NCBI RefSeq assembly: GCF_004135345.1
Contig: NZ_CP035495.1
Span: forward strand, 2,108,001 to 2,172,000
Direction of reading: 5' to 3'
From: Xylanimonas allomyrinae
GTDB lineage: Bacteria; Actinomycetota; Actinomycetes; Actinomycetales; Cellulomonadaceae
DNA: 64,000 nt
Both the position numbers and the translations under genes were made by a program. The notes beneath the pieces were generated by a model that was not told the origin of the DNA, did not search any database, and saw only the letters and a list, made by a program, of their open reading frames with translations. Below are positions 52,619 through 60,571 of the stretch, in pieces (position 1 is the first letter of the stretch; every line of letters starts with the position of its first letter).

Positions 52619-53152
52619 ATGGGCATGACGCCCAGAACTCCGAAAAGAATGGCGCCCCTGATTGCGCTGACCTCTGTGCTCGTCGCTTGTCTCAGCCTCA
52701 CGGCTTGCTCGAGCGGCGGCAGTGACGACGCTGCGGCGGACTCGACGGCCGCCACCACGACGGTGCCCACCGATGGCACGACCGCTGGGAGCATCGACGC
52801 CGAGGCTCCTGCGGGCGACGCACCAGTGGATCTCAGCGGGGAGTGGAAGCAGACTAACTCGAACGCTGACGATTCATGGCAAGCCGCGACGATCACCGAC
52901 GCGACCATCCAGATCAACTGGGTCAGCGACAACGGCGACACGAAGTCGCTCTACTGGGCTGGAACCTTTGAGGTCCCGGCGGACTCAGCCGACTCGTTCA
53001 CCGTCGTGTCGACAAACGACCACGAGCAGACTGACGCCGCAATGCTCGCTTCATCGGACGACACGAAGGACTTCACATACAAGGACGGCGAAATCTCCTA
53101 TGAGGTCTCGGCGCTCGGCACGACGACGACGGTGAGGCTCCAGCGCCAGTGA
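52619..53152 (+). CDS. Small lipoprotein, unknown
   Basis: 177 residues (ATG 52619; ATG 52625 is also possible). The lipobox LSLTACSSGG gives the acylated cysteine. A Thr/Asp/Ala-rich linker follows, then a compact beta-rich domain (VDLSGEWKQTNSNADDSWQAATITDATIQINWVSDNGDTKSLYWAG) of lipocalin-like strand pattern. The base composition is clearly less GC-rich than the tad genes, suggesting recent acquisition. No family is recognised. Confidence 0.75.
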   Translation: MGMTPRTPKRMAPLIALTSVLVACLSLTACSSGGSDDAAADSTAATTTVPTDGTTAGSIDAEAPAGDAPVDLSGEWKQTNSNADDSWQAATITDATIQINWVSDNGDTKSLYWAGTFEVPADSADSFTVVSTNDHEQTDAAMLASSDDTKDFTYKDGEISYEVSALGTTTTVRLQRQ

Positions 53153-53323
53153 GGAACTCTTTGACGCGGTACCGCAGGACACGCACGTCCAGGGCCACCC
53201 ACGTCACAGCCCCTTCCTCCATGCGCCCAATCGCCTCGCGTTGCTTCACGGTGGACTCGCCGGCCGAGACGAGCCCTTGATCGAGCATCGGCGTGAGCCG
53301 GGCAGGCGCGGCGGGCATGAGCT

Positions 53324-53757
53324 TCAGCGTCGCCGCGCGACGATGAGTCCGTCCCAGCCCTTGACGCCGACGGTGTGAACTGCGGTGGCGTCGAGTTCGG
53401 GGTGGGCGGCGATTTCGCCTGCGACGGCGCGCACTTCCACCCTCGGATCGCCGCTGTCCGGTCGTGTCACTGCGCCGTCGCGCACGACATTGTCGATGAT
53501 GATGACCGCGCCGCGGGTGGTGAGTTTGAGCGCTGCGTCGAGGTAGGCGGGGTTGTTCGGCTTGTCAGCGTCGATGAAGACGAGGTCGAAGGGCTCCGTC
53601 TGGCTGCGGATGAGTTGTTGTGCTGAGTCTGCGGCGGGGCCGACGAGCACATCGATGCGGTTCGCCTAACCTGCGCGCTCGAAGTTTGCTCGCGCGACTT
53701 GTGCGTTCTCTTCTGCCAGTTCGAGCGTCACAACGTGACCGTCCGCGCGAGCAGCCT
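53324..53757 (-). pseudogene. Truncated class I O-methyltransferase with in-frame stop
   Basis: The C-terminal half is clear: ADSAQQLIRSQTEPFDLVFIDADKPNN with AVIIIDNVVRDGAV, the Methyltransf_3 family. Upstream ADGHVVTLELAEENAQVARANFERAG continues in the same frame but ends in TAG at about 53667-53669, where a leucine codon (TTG) is expected before ANRIDVLVG. The SAM-binding N terminus (DIGTYTGYSAL-type motif) is missing, replaced by the fragment described next. Non-functional. Confidence 0.75.
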
Positions 53758-53890
53758 CGAGGCGGTCCGCGCCTCGCATCCGCGTCTGGATGTGCTGCAC
53801 CCGCACGCCCGCCGCGGACTCTTCGGCGCGCGCCGCGTTCACGGCTCCGATGGCCGCCAGTGCGAGAGGAATCAGAACGATCTCGATGCT
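53757..53890 (-). pseudogene. Remnant of the gene downstream of Ycf46-type ATPase (Ycf35/DUF1257-like)
   Basis: Directly after the ATPase stop the frame reads TSIEIVLIPLALAAIGAVNA, then VRVQHIQTRMRGADRLEAA before passing without a break into the methyltransferase remnant. A short N-terminal hydrophobic stretch plus the VQTRMRD-type pattern is what follows Ycf46-like ATPase genes elsewhere (Ycf35/DUF1257-like). There is no start codon (ACG at the expected place). The family call is tentative. Confidence 0.4.
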
Positions 53891-53892
53891 CG

Positions 53893-55571
53893 TCAGAAGT
53901 CGACCCTTCGGCCGCCACGTGCCAACGGTTCAGCAGGGCTCGGAGTGGGAGTGGACGCTGGCGGCTCCTCCGTTGCCTCGTACCCCGATCGATCTTCCGT
54001 CGCCGTTGCCGCGACCGCACGGGTTGCCGCCCACGCCCGGACCGCGGCGATCTGCTCGGCCTGGGTCACGCCGAGGGGGACCATGCTCTCGACCGCGTGC
54101 ACGACGTCGGCCTCCGCCAACGGCCGCCGGTCGGCGTACGCCTCGAAGAGTGCCGCAACGACTGCCTGCTCGATCTCGGCGCCCGAGTACCCCTCGGACG
54201 CCGCTGCGAAACGCGCGCAGAGCGGTTCGTCCACCAGCAGCGCACCACCCGCCACGCTGTTCGCCAGCCGCTTCGACAGGTGCAGCGACCAGATGTCCTC
54301 GCGCTCCTGCTGGGTAGGCAGGTCGACGAAGAAGATCTCGTCGAACCGGCCCTTGCGGAGGAACTCGGGGGAAGCCGGTCGACGCTGTTCGCCGTCGCGA
54401 TGACGAACACCGGCGCAGACTTCTCCTGCATCCAGGTGAGGAAAGACCCGAACACCCGGCTCGAGGTTCCCGAGTCGCCGTCTCCCGACACTCCGGAGAA
54501 CCCCTTCTCGATCTCGTCGAGCCAAAGAATGCAGGGGGCAGCCGCTTCAGCCGTGCGCAGCGCGGACCGCATGTTCTGCTCGCTCGACCCGACCAGGCCA
54601 GCGAACACCTTACCGATGTCGAGCCGCAGCAGCGGGAGCTGCCAGGCCGCCGCGATCGCCTTGGCCGTCAGCGACTTGCCACAGCCCGGGACGCCAGTCA
54701 TGAGCACGCCCTTGGGCACGGGGAGCCCATAGGCGGCCGCTTCGTCGAGCCACGACCCGTTCCGCTTTGCCAGCCACCGCTTGAGGTTCTGAAGCCCACC
54801 GACGTCGTCGAGGTCGAGATCCGCGTTGACGTACTCCAGCAGGCCAGCCTTACGGACCGTCTGACGCTTCTCCTCCATGACGACGTGGACGTCGTCGGCG
54901 ACGAGCCTGCCGTCGTTCACCATCGCCCGCGCGAAGGCGTTCGAAGCCTCGTTGAGCGTCAGGCCGAGGGCCGCCTTGGCGAGCCGCTCGCGCCCGGCAT
55001 CATCGAGGTCGATGTTGATGCGTCCCGAACGGTTCGCGTCGATCATCCCGTCAAGGACTCGGCGGATCTCCTGCTCGGTCGGCAGCGGGAAGTCGACAAG
55101 CGTGATGTCCTTCTCCAGCTCGGGCGGGATGCGGAGCAGGGGCGAGACGATCACGAGCGCACGAGCATCGAGGCCCGCCTGGAACGCACCCACGACATCC
55201 CTCAGCGCGCGAACGAGCTGCGGGTCGGCCGGACGTCGCTCATCGCCGAGGTGGGCGTGCAGGTCGAGCATCACGTAGACGCCGGCACCCGGCTGGCGCT
55301 GCATCCACCGGACTGCCTGCGCGGGGTCTGTGGTGTTCCCCGCGACAGACCCGTCCGGTGCCATGAACCCCTGCGTCGCGCTCCACACGTAGACGGGTCT
55401 CACGGTCCTCATCTGCGCCTGGTCGCCGGCAACAGCCCGCACCTCGGCCAGGACCCGAGGTTCTTCGAACGACTCGACGTAGAGCACGGGAAAACGCGCG
55501 CGGAAGAGAAGCGCAAGGCTCTCCCTGAACGAAGGGGACTGCGTGGCCACGAGACTCCCATCCCTGCTCAT
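53893..55571 (-). pseudogene. AAA family ATPase (Ycf46 type), one frameshift
   Basis: Reconstructed length about 559 residues. The N-terminal degenerate domain includes FPVLYVESFEEPRVLAEVRAVAGD and ALVIVSPLLRIPPELEKDITLVDFPLPTEQEI. The active AAA domain has Walker A MTGVPGCGKSLTAKAIA, Walker B CILWLDEIEKGFSG and sensor VFVIATANSVDRLPP. One base is missing in the C-run at 54367-54371 (between RLPP and EFLRKGRFDEIFFVDLP). The end is a Pro/Thr-rich tail. Start ATG 55571. The role of bacterial Ycf46 proteins is not established. Confidence 0.85.
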
Positions 55572-55816
55572 CGGGCACCTTGGGCTGATCTTGCCAGCGC
55601 ACCCCCGTCGAACGACGCCCTGAGCAACGACGCGCTGCCAACCGGTCGTCGATCTGGCGAGCTTTGAGCAGCCATGCGCCGCAATGCGGTCCGACACAAC
55701 ACCCCGCCACCACACGGTTCTGCCTTGCGTCCAACGACGATGGCGGCGGACTGCACGCCGCACCCGAGTACGGATGCGGCGATGGCTGGAGCTGCCGCCC
55801 GTTCGAAGGGGCGGAA

Positions 55817-56194
55817 TGCCCGACCCGATCCCGACCCGCCTGGGTCGCGTGGCTGCGCAAGGCGCTCGGCCTGCCGCACACCCTCGTCCCGCCGCTGTGG
55901 CACCGGCACGACGAGCTCGTCTGGGAGCTCTCCGCCCTGCACACCCACTGGCTCGTCTGCTACGACCCCGACGCCTCACCGTCGGCGCCGATCACGTGGA
56001 TGCGCGACGTCGCCGACGCGCTCGCCGCCCGCGACCACCTCACCGACCCCGCCCTGGACACCCACGAACTGGTCGCCGCCCAGATCTGGCGCACCATCAA
56101 GGCCCTCGGCCACCGGGGCGGGCACGTCCTGACCACTGGCGACAACAGCGCAACCCTCCTCGGCCTCCCCCGCGCGACCGGGCCGCGACACGGC
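55817..56194 (+). pseudogene. DUF4913-like mobile-element protein fragment
   Basis: The frame gives AWVAWLRKALGLPHTLVPPLWHRHDELVWELSALHTHWLVCYD followed by ITWMRDVADALAARDHLTD, then IWRTIKALGHRGGHVL. The spacing of W-x-RH-x-EL, L-x-AL-x-x-x-W and W-x-RD-x-AD matches DUF4913 proteins that sit beside coupling-protein genes in actinobacterial integrative elements. Start and end are not defined; the frame shifts near 55816 relative to the only good ATG. It is probably a decayed piece of the same element as the VirD4 remnant. Confidence 0.5.
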
Positions 56195-56202
56195 TCCCTC
56201 AC

Positions 56203-56400
56203 CGCGCACCTCTTGGGCCGACGCTCCGCCGCGCGGGCTCGCTCATCGAGCCACGCCCAGACGTCCGCCTCGTCGAGCATGAGGTGCCGTCCGATCGGAT
56301 TCGCCATGGGCGCCGTCCCGCGCTTGCGCCACGAGTGGACGGCAACGCGGGTCGTGTGGCGCCTCTCGCACAGCTCGTCGAAGCGTCCAGGGCCACTAAC
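56203..56400 (-). pseudogene. Excisionase-like helix-turn-helix fragment
   Basis: On the minus strand: FDELCERRHTTRVAVHSWRKRGTAPM then NPIGRHLMLDEADVWAWLDERARA. The W-R-K-R-G-T-A-P and D-E-A-D-V-x-A-W-L patterns are those of MerR-like excisionase/HTH proteins of phage and integrative elements. No convincing start codon is in frame; a frameshift near 56390 may separate VALDASTS from this frame. It lies next to the tRNA-like att sequence, a usual place for an excisionase. Confidence 0.45.
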
Positions 56401-56454
56401 CCTCAGACGGCCCCCAAGATGGCCCCCAAGGCCACCGCACCCCCGACATGACGA

Positions 56455-56483
56455 AGGCCCGGAATCGGCGGGATTCCGGGCCT
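56455..56483 (-). terminator. Hairpin terminator downstream of tRNA fragment
   Basis: AGGCCCGGAATC (56455-56466), loop GGCGG, GATTCCGGGCCT (56472-56483): a perfect 12-bp stem. On the minus strand it starts seven bases after the CCA end of the tRNA fragment, the normal place of a tRNA terminator. Confidence 0.7.
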
Positions 56484-56489
56484 GTCACC

Positions 56490-56527
56490 TGGTGGAGCTA
56501 GGGGGATTCGAACCCCCGACCTTCTCA
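56490..56527 (-). other. 3' fragment of a tRNA gene (Ala-like), putative att site
   Basis: On the minus strand: variable loop AGGTC, the T-arm GGGGG-TTCGAAT-CCCCC, the 3' acceptor strand TAGCTCC, then A and CCA. The acceptor has T at position 70, which would pair as the G3-U70 identity element of tRNA-Ala. Going upstream there is no D-arm, anticodon arm or 5' acceptor strand, so this is not a whole gene. Such 3' ends are left at attachment sites of tRNA-integrating elements. Confidence 0.7.
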
Positions 56528-56941
56528 TGGCGGGTCATGCGACCCAGCGCTCCCGAAGTCCGTTGCTTCGATCGTCGACCGTCAACACCGCGACCGCCAG
56601 AATCGGCGGAATCTCGGCGATCCACAGGCCAACTCCACCAGGCTGGCACCGTCCGCCGGTGACAGTCAAACCTGGGCACCCTCCGTGCGACAGCCCGTGG
56701 AACTCGCGTGCAACCGGCACCTCGCGTGGAACTCGCGTGGAACCCATAACCGCGTTGGCCACGGCGTCCGGAGCAGATTCGGTCGGCATGGCGCGGAGAC
56801 CGTCATCCTGGGTCCACAACCGGGCCTCGACCCACGGGGACTCCGACGACGAGCGAGTGGTTGTCGATGAGGGTCAGGGCGCACGGCGGAGGGGTCCTCC
56901 GGACGACCTGTCGAACGCGAGCTCGGATGTCGCATTCTTCG
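56528..56941. other. Intergenic region between att-like site and AbiTii gene
   Basis: 414 bases without a supported gene. It contains direct repeats of CTCGCGTGGAAC (about 56696-56748, three partial copies) and a small hairpin GGGTC-GCAT-GACCC (56532-56545). These could be integrase-arm or att-flanking sequences, but no integrase remnant is recognisable. Confidence 0.45.
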
Positions 56942-57880
56942 CTACGGCTCCCCGAGAGTCAACAGTTCGCCGAGAGCAACGTACGTCTGCAGGAAGATGA
57001 ACCGGGCCTCGGCGACACCAACCTCGGCGTGGGTGCCCGCCGAGCACCTCTCGTAGAGGTCCGACAGTGTGCGGCGCAGCCTGTCGCGTCGGCTCTTCGG
57101 GGCGCCCGTCGAGTGAGCGTGAGCTTGCAGGCGGTTGAGGACGTTAGGCGACCCGACCGCCAACTGCACACCGTCCCCGATGTCGTACTTCTCGGGCCGG
57201 GCAGCAAAGAGATGCTCTGCGCAGGAGTCGATCAGGCGCCTGCACGTGGTCAGCGCCTGGCTCACAGACTCCGGGTCCGCGTCACGGAGCCGGTCAGACA
57301 CCCGTTCGATCTTCTCGAGCGCGCTCCCGCTGGCCTCCGCGAGGGCTCCGTCCACCCGGCTCTGCGTGTCGCCGAAGAGGGTCGCCTGCAGCTCGCTGAA
57401 CAGCAACTCGTGATAGATCTCGACGACCGCCGTGTACACGGTTGCAACGACCTGTCCGGTGATCCCGGAGAACGTCGCGATCGCTCGTGCGTGCGCGCCG
57501 ACCTTCTGGTCGTGCTCCCGCGCCGCGATCACGACAGACTCGCCCGAGTAGTTGCCGCCACCACGGAGCGTCTGCAGCGCCTCGCGCGACGCATCGAGCA
57601 TCCCCTCCACCTTCGCTAGGGGCATCGGATAGAACTTCCCGTCGTCGGCGTCAGCCCAGCGGCCCGCCCGACCGATCCACATGTTCGCAGCCGCGCCAGC
57701 GCCTGAGTACCCGTCCCGCTCGAGCCTGAGGAACTCCATCAGCTCTTCATGGTTGACCAACCGTGCGAGCCGGCTGGCCTTCAGCGCGATCTCCGATGCC
57801 TTGAGCCGCTGCATCTCGATGTCAGCTAGCAGGTCCTCGGCCAACTGCCGCGCCTCATCCGTCCTGTTCACGACGCCCAT
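56942..57880 (-). CDS. AbiTii-type abortive-infection protein with HEPN-like C terminus
   Basis: 312 residues. The first about 75 (ARQLAEDLLADIEMQRLKASEIALKASRLARLVNHEELMEFLRLERDGYS) follow the AbiTii domain pattern, a helical module ending in a short conserved NxExxGY-like turn. The C-terminal helical part has R278-CSAGT-H284, an R-x5-H motif as in HEPN RNases, inside LRRTLSDLYERCSAGTHAEVGVAEARFIFLQTYVALGELL. Together this predicts an RNA-cleaving phage-defence factor. The gene stands alone on the minus strand, ATG 57880. Confidence 0.6.
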   Translation of the reverse strand: MGVVNRTDEARQLAEDLLADIEMQRLKASEIALKASRLARLVNHEELMEFLRLERDGYSGAGAAANMWIGRAGRWADADDGKFYPMPLAKVEGMLDASREALQTLRGGGNYSGESVVIAAREHDQKVGAHARAIATFSGITGQVVATVYTAVVEIYHELLFSELQATLFGDTQSRVDGALAEASGSALEKIERVSDRLRDADPESVSQALTTCRRLIDSCAEHLFAARPEKYDIGDGVQLAVGSPNVLNRLQAHAHSTGAPKSRRDRLRRTLSDLYERCSAGTHAEVGVAEARFIFLQTYVALGELLTLGEP

Positions 57881-58019
57881 GACAGCACAGCGACAGAGGC
57901 ATGCGTGTCATAGAGACGTCCAGACGGCCATGACGGTGGCGGTCCCCGGAGGGACGCTCGCCACACCCGGGCAGACAGACCGTGCCGGCGTCGAGGGCGC
58001 CGTGGCGTGGAGCTTCGCC

Positions 58020-58029
58020 CTACCCGAGG
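58020..58029. repeat. Target-site duplication, left copy
   Basis: CTACCCGAGG immediately outside the left end of the IS; the same ten bases occur outside the right end at 59347-59356. Confidence 0.9.
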
Positions 58030-59346
58030 CAGGGCTCCGGCAAAGTCGCCGGTAGTTGGCTGGCGGGCGTGTGACCTGCGTCTTTGCAGGTGGGATGGGT
58101 GTGCGTGGGCGTGCTCGCCTCGGTTGGATCGGTAGTTCCTACACTGCCCGTCCGCCCGAGGGAACACACCCACGCGATGTCATCGTCTCCTGTCCCCGCG
58201 CCTTCGTCCAAGCCCGTCTCGCGTCAGGCGCTGCTGCTGGAGATGCTCTCTGGGGTGGAGGACCCGCGTGATCGTCGCGGGCGGCGGCACACCGTCGGCG
58301 CGCTGCTTGCGGTGGGGGTCTGTGCGGTGTTGACCGGGGCGCGCGGCTTCACAGCGATCGCGCAGTGGGCCCAGGACGCCGGCCCGGCCCGGCTGTCCGC
58401 CCTCGGCATGAACCGGGTGGCGGACGAGTCGACGTTCCGGCGCGTGTTCGCCCGCCTGGACGCCGACGCCCTCGACCAGATCCTCGGCGCCTGGGCTGTG
58501 ACCCGCGCCCGGACGGTAGGCGGACGCCGGGTGCTCGCGATCGACGGCAAAGCGGTCCGCGGGGCACGCAAACGCGGGGCTGGCGTCTCGTTTCTCGTCG
58601 CGGCGCTCGACCACACCACCGGTGTCGTGGCCGGACAGATCGGCATCGACGACAAGAGCTCGGAGATCATCGCGGCGCGCACCCTGATCGAGCGGCTCGA
58701 CCTGCACGGAGCGGTCGTGACGATGGATGCCCTGCACACCCAGCGCGAGACGGCCGCGAAGATCCGCGCCGCGGGCGCGGACTTCGTCCTCGTGGCGAAG
58801 GCCAACCAGAAGACGTTGCACGCCCGGCTCAAGGCGCTGCCTTGGAAGGACGTCCCCGCGTTGACCACCACCCAGCGCGGGCACGGGCGCCGCGCCACCC
58901 GCACGATCAAGGTCATCCAGGCACCCCGGTGGATCGAGTTCGCAGGCACCGTGCAGGTCGCCCAGTTGCGCCGCACCGTCACGGTCAAGGGCAAGAAGAG
59001 CGTCGAGGTCTGCTACGTAATCACCTCCGCCGACGCCCACGCCGCGGACCCGGCGACCCTCGCCGCCTGGGTCCAAGGCCACTGGACGGTCGAAGACCGC
59101 CTCCACTGGGTCCGCGACGTGACGTTCGACGAGGACCGCTCCCAAGCCGCGACCGGCGCGGCCCCGCAGGTCATGGCATCCATCAGGAACACCGGCATCG
59201 CGATCTTGCGCCTCGCCGGAGCGACGAACATCGCCCACGCCCTACGACATCACGCCCACGACCTCGACAGGCCCATCCGCGCCCTCCTCGCCGCATAACA
59301 TCGCCGCAGGTCACAGGCCTAGACGACCGAGAATGCCGGAGCCCTG
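58030..59346 (+). mobile_element. Complete ISAs1-family insertion sequence, 1317 bp
   Basis: Both ends begin CAGGGCTCCGGCA (left 58030-58042; right, on the other strand, 59346-59334), a 13-bp perfect terminal inverted repeat. A second inverted pair, TGTGACCTGCG, lies inside at 58070-58080 and 59305-59315. The element is flanked by a 10-bp direct repeat. It carries one intact transposase gene. The intact ends and identical target copies suggest a fairly recent insertion. Confidence 0.95.
58177..59298 (+). CDS. ISAs1 family transposase
   Basis: 373 residues of the DDE transposase group with the H-repeat-like N-terminal domain (LEMLSGVEDPRDRRGRRHTVGALLAVGVCAVLTGARGFTAIAQWAQD). The acidic triad is visible as AIDGKAVRG (first Asp), VVTMDALHTQ (second Asp) and WTVEDRLHWVRDVTFDEDRSQ (Glu region). 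MGSIRNTGI-like MASIRNTGIAILRLAG ends the family domain. ATG 58177 was chosen because similarity starts there; the frame is open further upstream. The reading frame is intact, so it is probably active. Confidence 0.95.
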   Translation: MSSSPVPAPSSKPVSRQALLLEMLSGVEDPRDRRGRRHTVGALLAVGVCAVLTGARGFTAIAQWAQDAGPARLSALGMNRVADESTFRRVFARLDADALDQILGAWAVTRARTVGGRRVLAIDGKAVRGARKRGAGVSFLVAALDHTTGVVAGQIGIDDKSSEIIAARTLIERLDLHGAVVTMDALHTQRETAAKIRAAGADFVLVAKANQKTLHARLKALPWKDVPALTTTQRGHGRRATRTIKVIQAPRWIEFAGTVQVAQLRRTVTVKGKKSVEVCYVITSADAHAADPATLAAWVQGHWTVEDRLHWVRDVTFDEDRSQAATGAAPQVMASIRNTGIAILRLAGATNIAHALRHHAHDLDRPIRALLAA

Positions 59347-59356
59347 CTACCCGAGG
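59347..59356. repeat. Target-site duplication, right copy
   Basis: CTACCCGAGG immediately outside the right end of the IS, identical to 58020-58029. The 10-bp length is within the range for this IS family. Confidence 0.9.
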
Positions 59357-59396
59357 GAGTCGACAGTGTCGACCAGCTCAACCGCGACGACTGATT

Positions 59397-59755
59397 GACC
59401 TCATCGACGCCTGCGACTGCACCATTCTTCGCGCTCTATCCCGTCGGCGGCGATCTCGGAGTGGCCCTTCGCCGCCTCCAGGAACAGCAGCGCGTTCGGC
59501 GGCTTCGAGCTCTGCCGATACGCCCCCTCAAGGGCGCGCACATCATCACCACTGCGGCCGAGCCGAACGCCATCGCCGACTCTCCTGGACCAGCCATCGC
59601 TAGCCCGTGCCGAAACAAGCCGATGGGGAGGCATGCCCGGGCACGGCACCCACGACGGCGTCCAGCCATGCGGATCGCACGAGCCGACACCACGGTCGCC
59701 CTGACCAGCGCCGCCCGATTAGCTTCGCCAGGCGGGAGCTGCGAAGCTCACGCCC
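59397..59755. other. Region without recognised gene between IS and nuclease-like gene
   Basis: 359 bases. The minus strand has an 82-codon frame (59401-59649) reading DDVRALEGAYRQSSKPPNALLFLEAAKGHSE that has protein-like composition but no family I recognise and no RBS; it may be the tail of a decayed gene. Nothing else is seen. Confidence 0.4.
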
Positions 59756-60289
59756 GTGGATGGCTACTCGCGGCAGGTAAAGGCGGTCGTTCCGCCCGAG
59801 CTCGCCAGCGAACTGGCCATAGTCGACGGCCTGGCACTCCAGCTGGTCGAGCACATCGCAGCAACGCGGAACGTGATCGCAACCCTCCACATCCACGGCG
59901 CCTCGAGCCTGGCGATCCAGAACCACATCGCCGAACTCCTCCGGGTGAAACTCGGATTCGGTGAGGAAGTCGTCCTGACACCACAGACCGGCTTCGTCAC
60001 CCAAGCCCGACCCGACTTCTTCTACCGACTGGCACCGGGCCGGGGCATCATCGCGGAAGTCGAACGTGGCGGCACGACGACGAACAACCACGACCTGAAG
60101 GACGTCTGGAAAGCGCACATCGCGCCAGACGCCCACCACCTTTTCCTGGTCGTGCCGAGGAACAACTGGAAGGCCGACGGGACACCCCGCGAGAGACCGT
60201 TCCAGCTGGTCTCGCGCCGGCTCGGGGCATTCTTCGGTGAACCACGACGGGAGATCGACGTCCTAAGCGCGCACGTCTTCGCCTACTAG
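59756..60289 (+). CDS. PD-(D/E)XK nuclease-like small protein
   Basis: 177 residues (GTG start). The centre has P86-D87 in QARPDFFYRL, and 13 residues later E101-V-E103-R in GIIAEVERGGTTTNNHDLKDVWKAHIA, the strand-strand-acid arrangement of a PD-(D/E)XK nuclease core, here with ExE in place of ExK. DAHHLFLVVPRNNW follows as the next core strand. The family is unnamed as far as I can tell. It stands alone between an IS and an ABC-3C-type system, so a defence role is plausible. Confidence 0.55.
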   Translation: MDGYSRQVKAVVPPELASELAIVDGLALQLVEHIAATRNVIATLHIHGASSLAIQNHIAELLRVKLGFGEEVVLTPQTGFVTQARPDFFYRLAPGRGIIAEVERGGTTTNNHDLKDVWKAHIAPDAHHLFLVVPRNNWKADGTPRERPFQLVSRRLGAFFGEPRREIDVLSAHVFAY

Positions 60290-60571
60290 ACTCCGTGGCG
60301 TCCCACCCCGACGTCCAACTCCTCGAGCAGGTTCCATCCCAGCCCGTCACCAACGCGGTCTGCTGTGCGCCACCCCGACGGCGTCGGGTGCGCGTGGGGC
60401 GGCAGACGCGGCTGGGACGCCGCTGCCGCCGAGTGATCCGCAAGCAACCTCAGCACGAAGGTCGGACTCAGCGCGGCACCGTGCGCATGCGCCCGCGACG
60501 AGTGGCGTCACTCATCGAGTCTCCCAGCGACCGCGAACGGTCGTTGTTGAGCTCCGACACCGTACGTCGAC

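Larger units (their letters stand above)
57930..59394 (+). pseudogene. Small ORF interrupted by the IS element
   Basis: If the IS and one target copy are removed, 57930-58029 joins 59357-59394 in frame to give a 45-residue ORF starting MTVAVPGGTLATPGQTDRAG and ending DSVDQLNRDD. The junction keeps the codon phase, which supports a real interrupted frame. No family is recognised and the frame is short, so coding status before insertion is uncertain. Confidence 0.35.

Noticed and set aside
52285-52941. A 218-codon minus-strand frame over the VirD4 remnant and lipoprotein start
   Set aside because: It runs antisense to both better-supported features and shows no domain.
53073-53318. An 82-codon minus-strand frame (TPMLDQGLVSAGESTVKQREAIGR)
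   Set aside because: It overlaps the end of the lipoprotein gene, has no RBS and no recognisable family; it could be a decayed fragment but cannot be supported.
56490-56565. A complete tRNA gene on the minus strand
   Set aside because: Only the T-arm and 3' acceptor strand fit; no complementary 5' acceptor strand or D-arm occurs at the right distance.
56634-56643. CTCCACCAGG as a second att copy in inverted orientation
   Set aside because: Only ten bases match the tRNA 3' end and flank, in the opposite direction; chance is sufficient.
60290-60571. A gene between the nuclease-like gene and the ABC-3C ATPase
   Set aside because: The 282 bases hold only short Arg-rich frames with no start signal.
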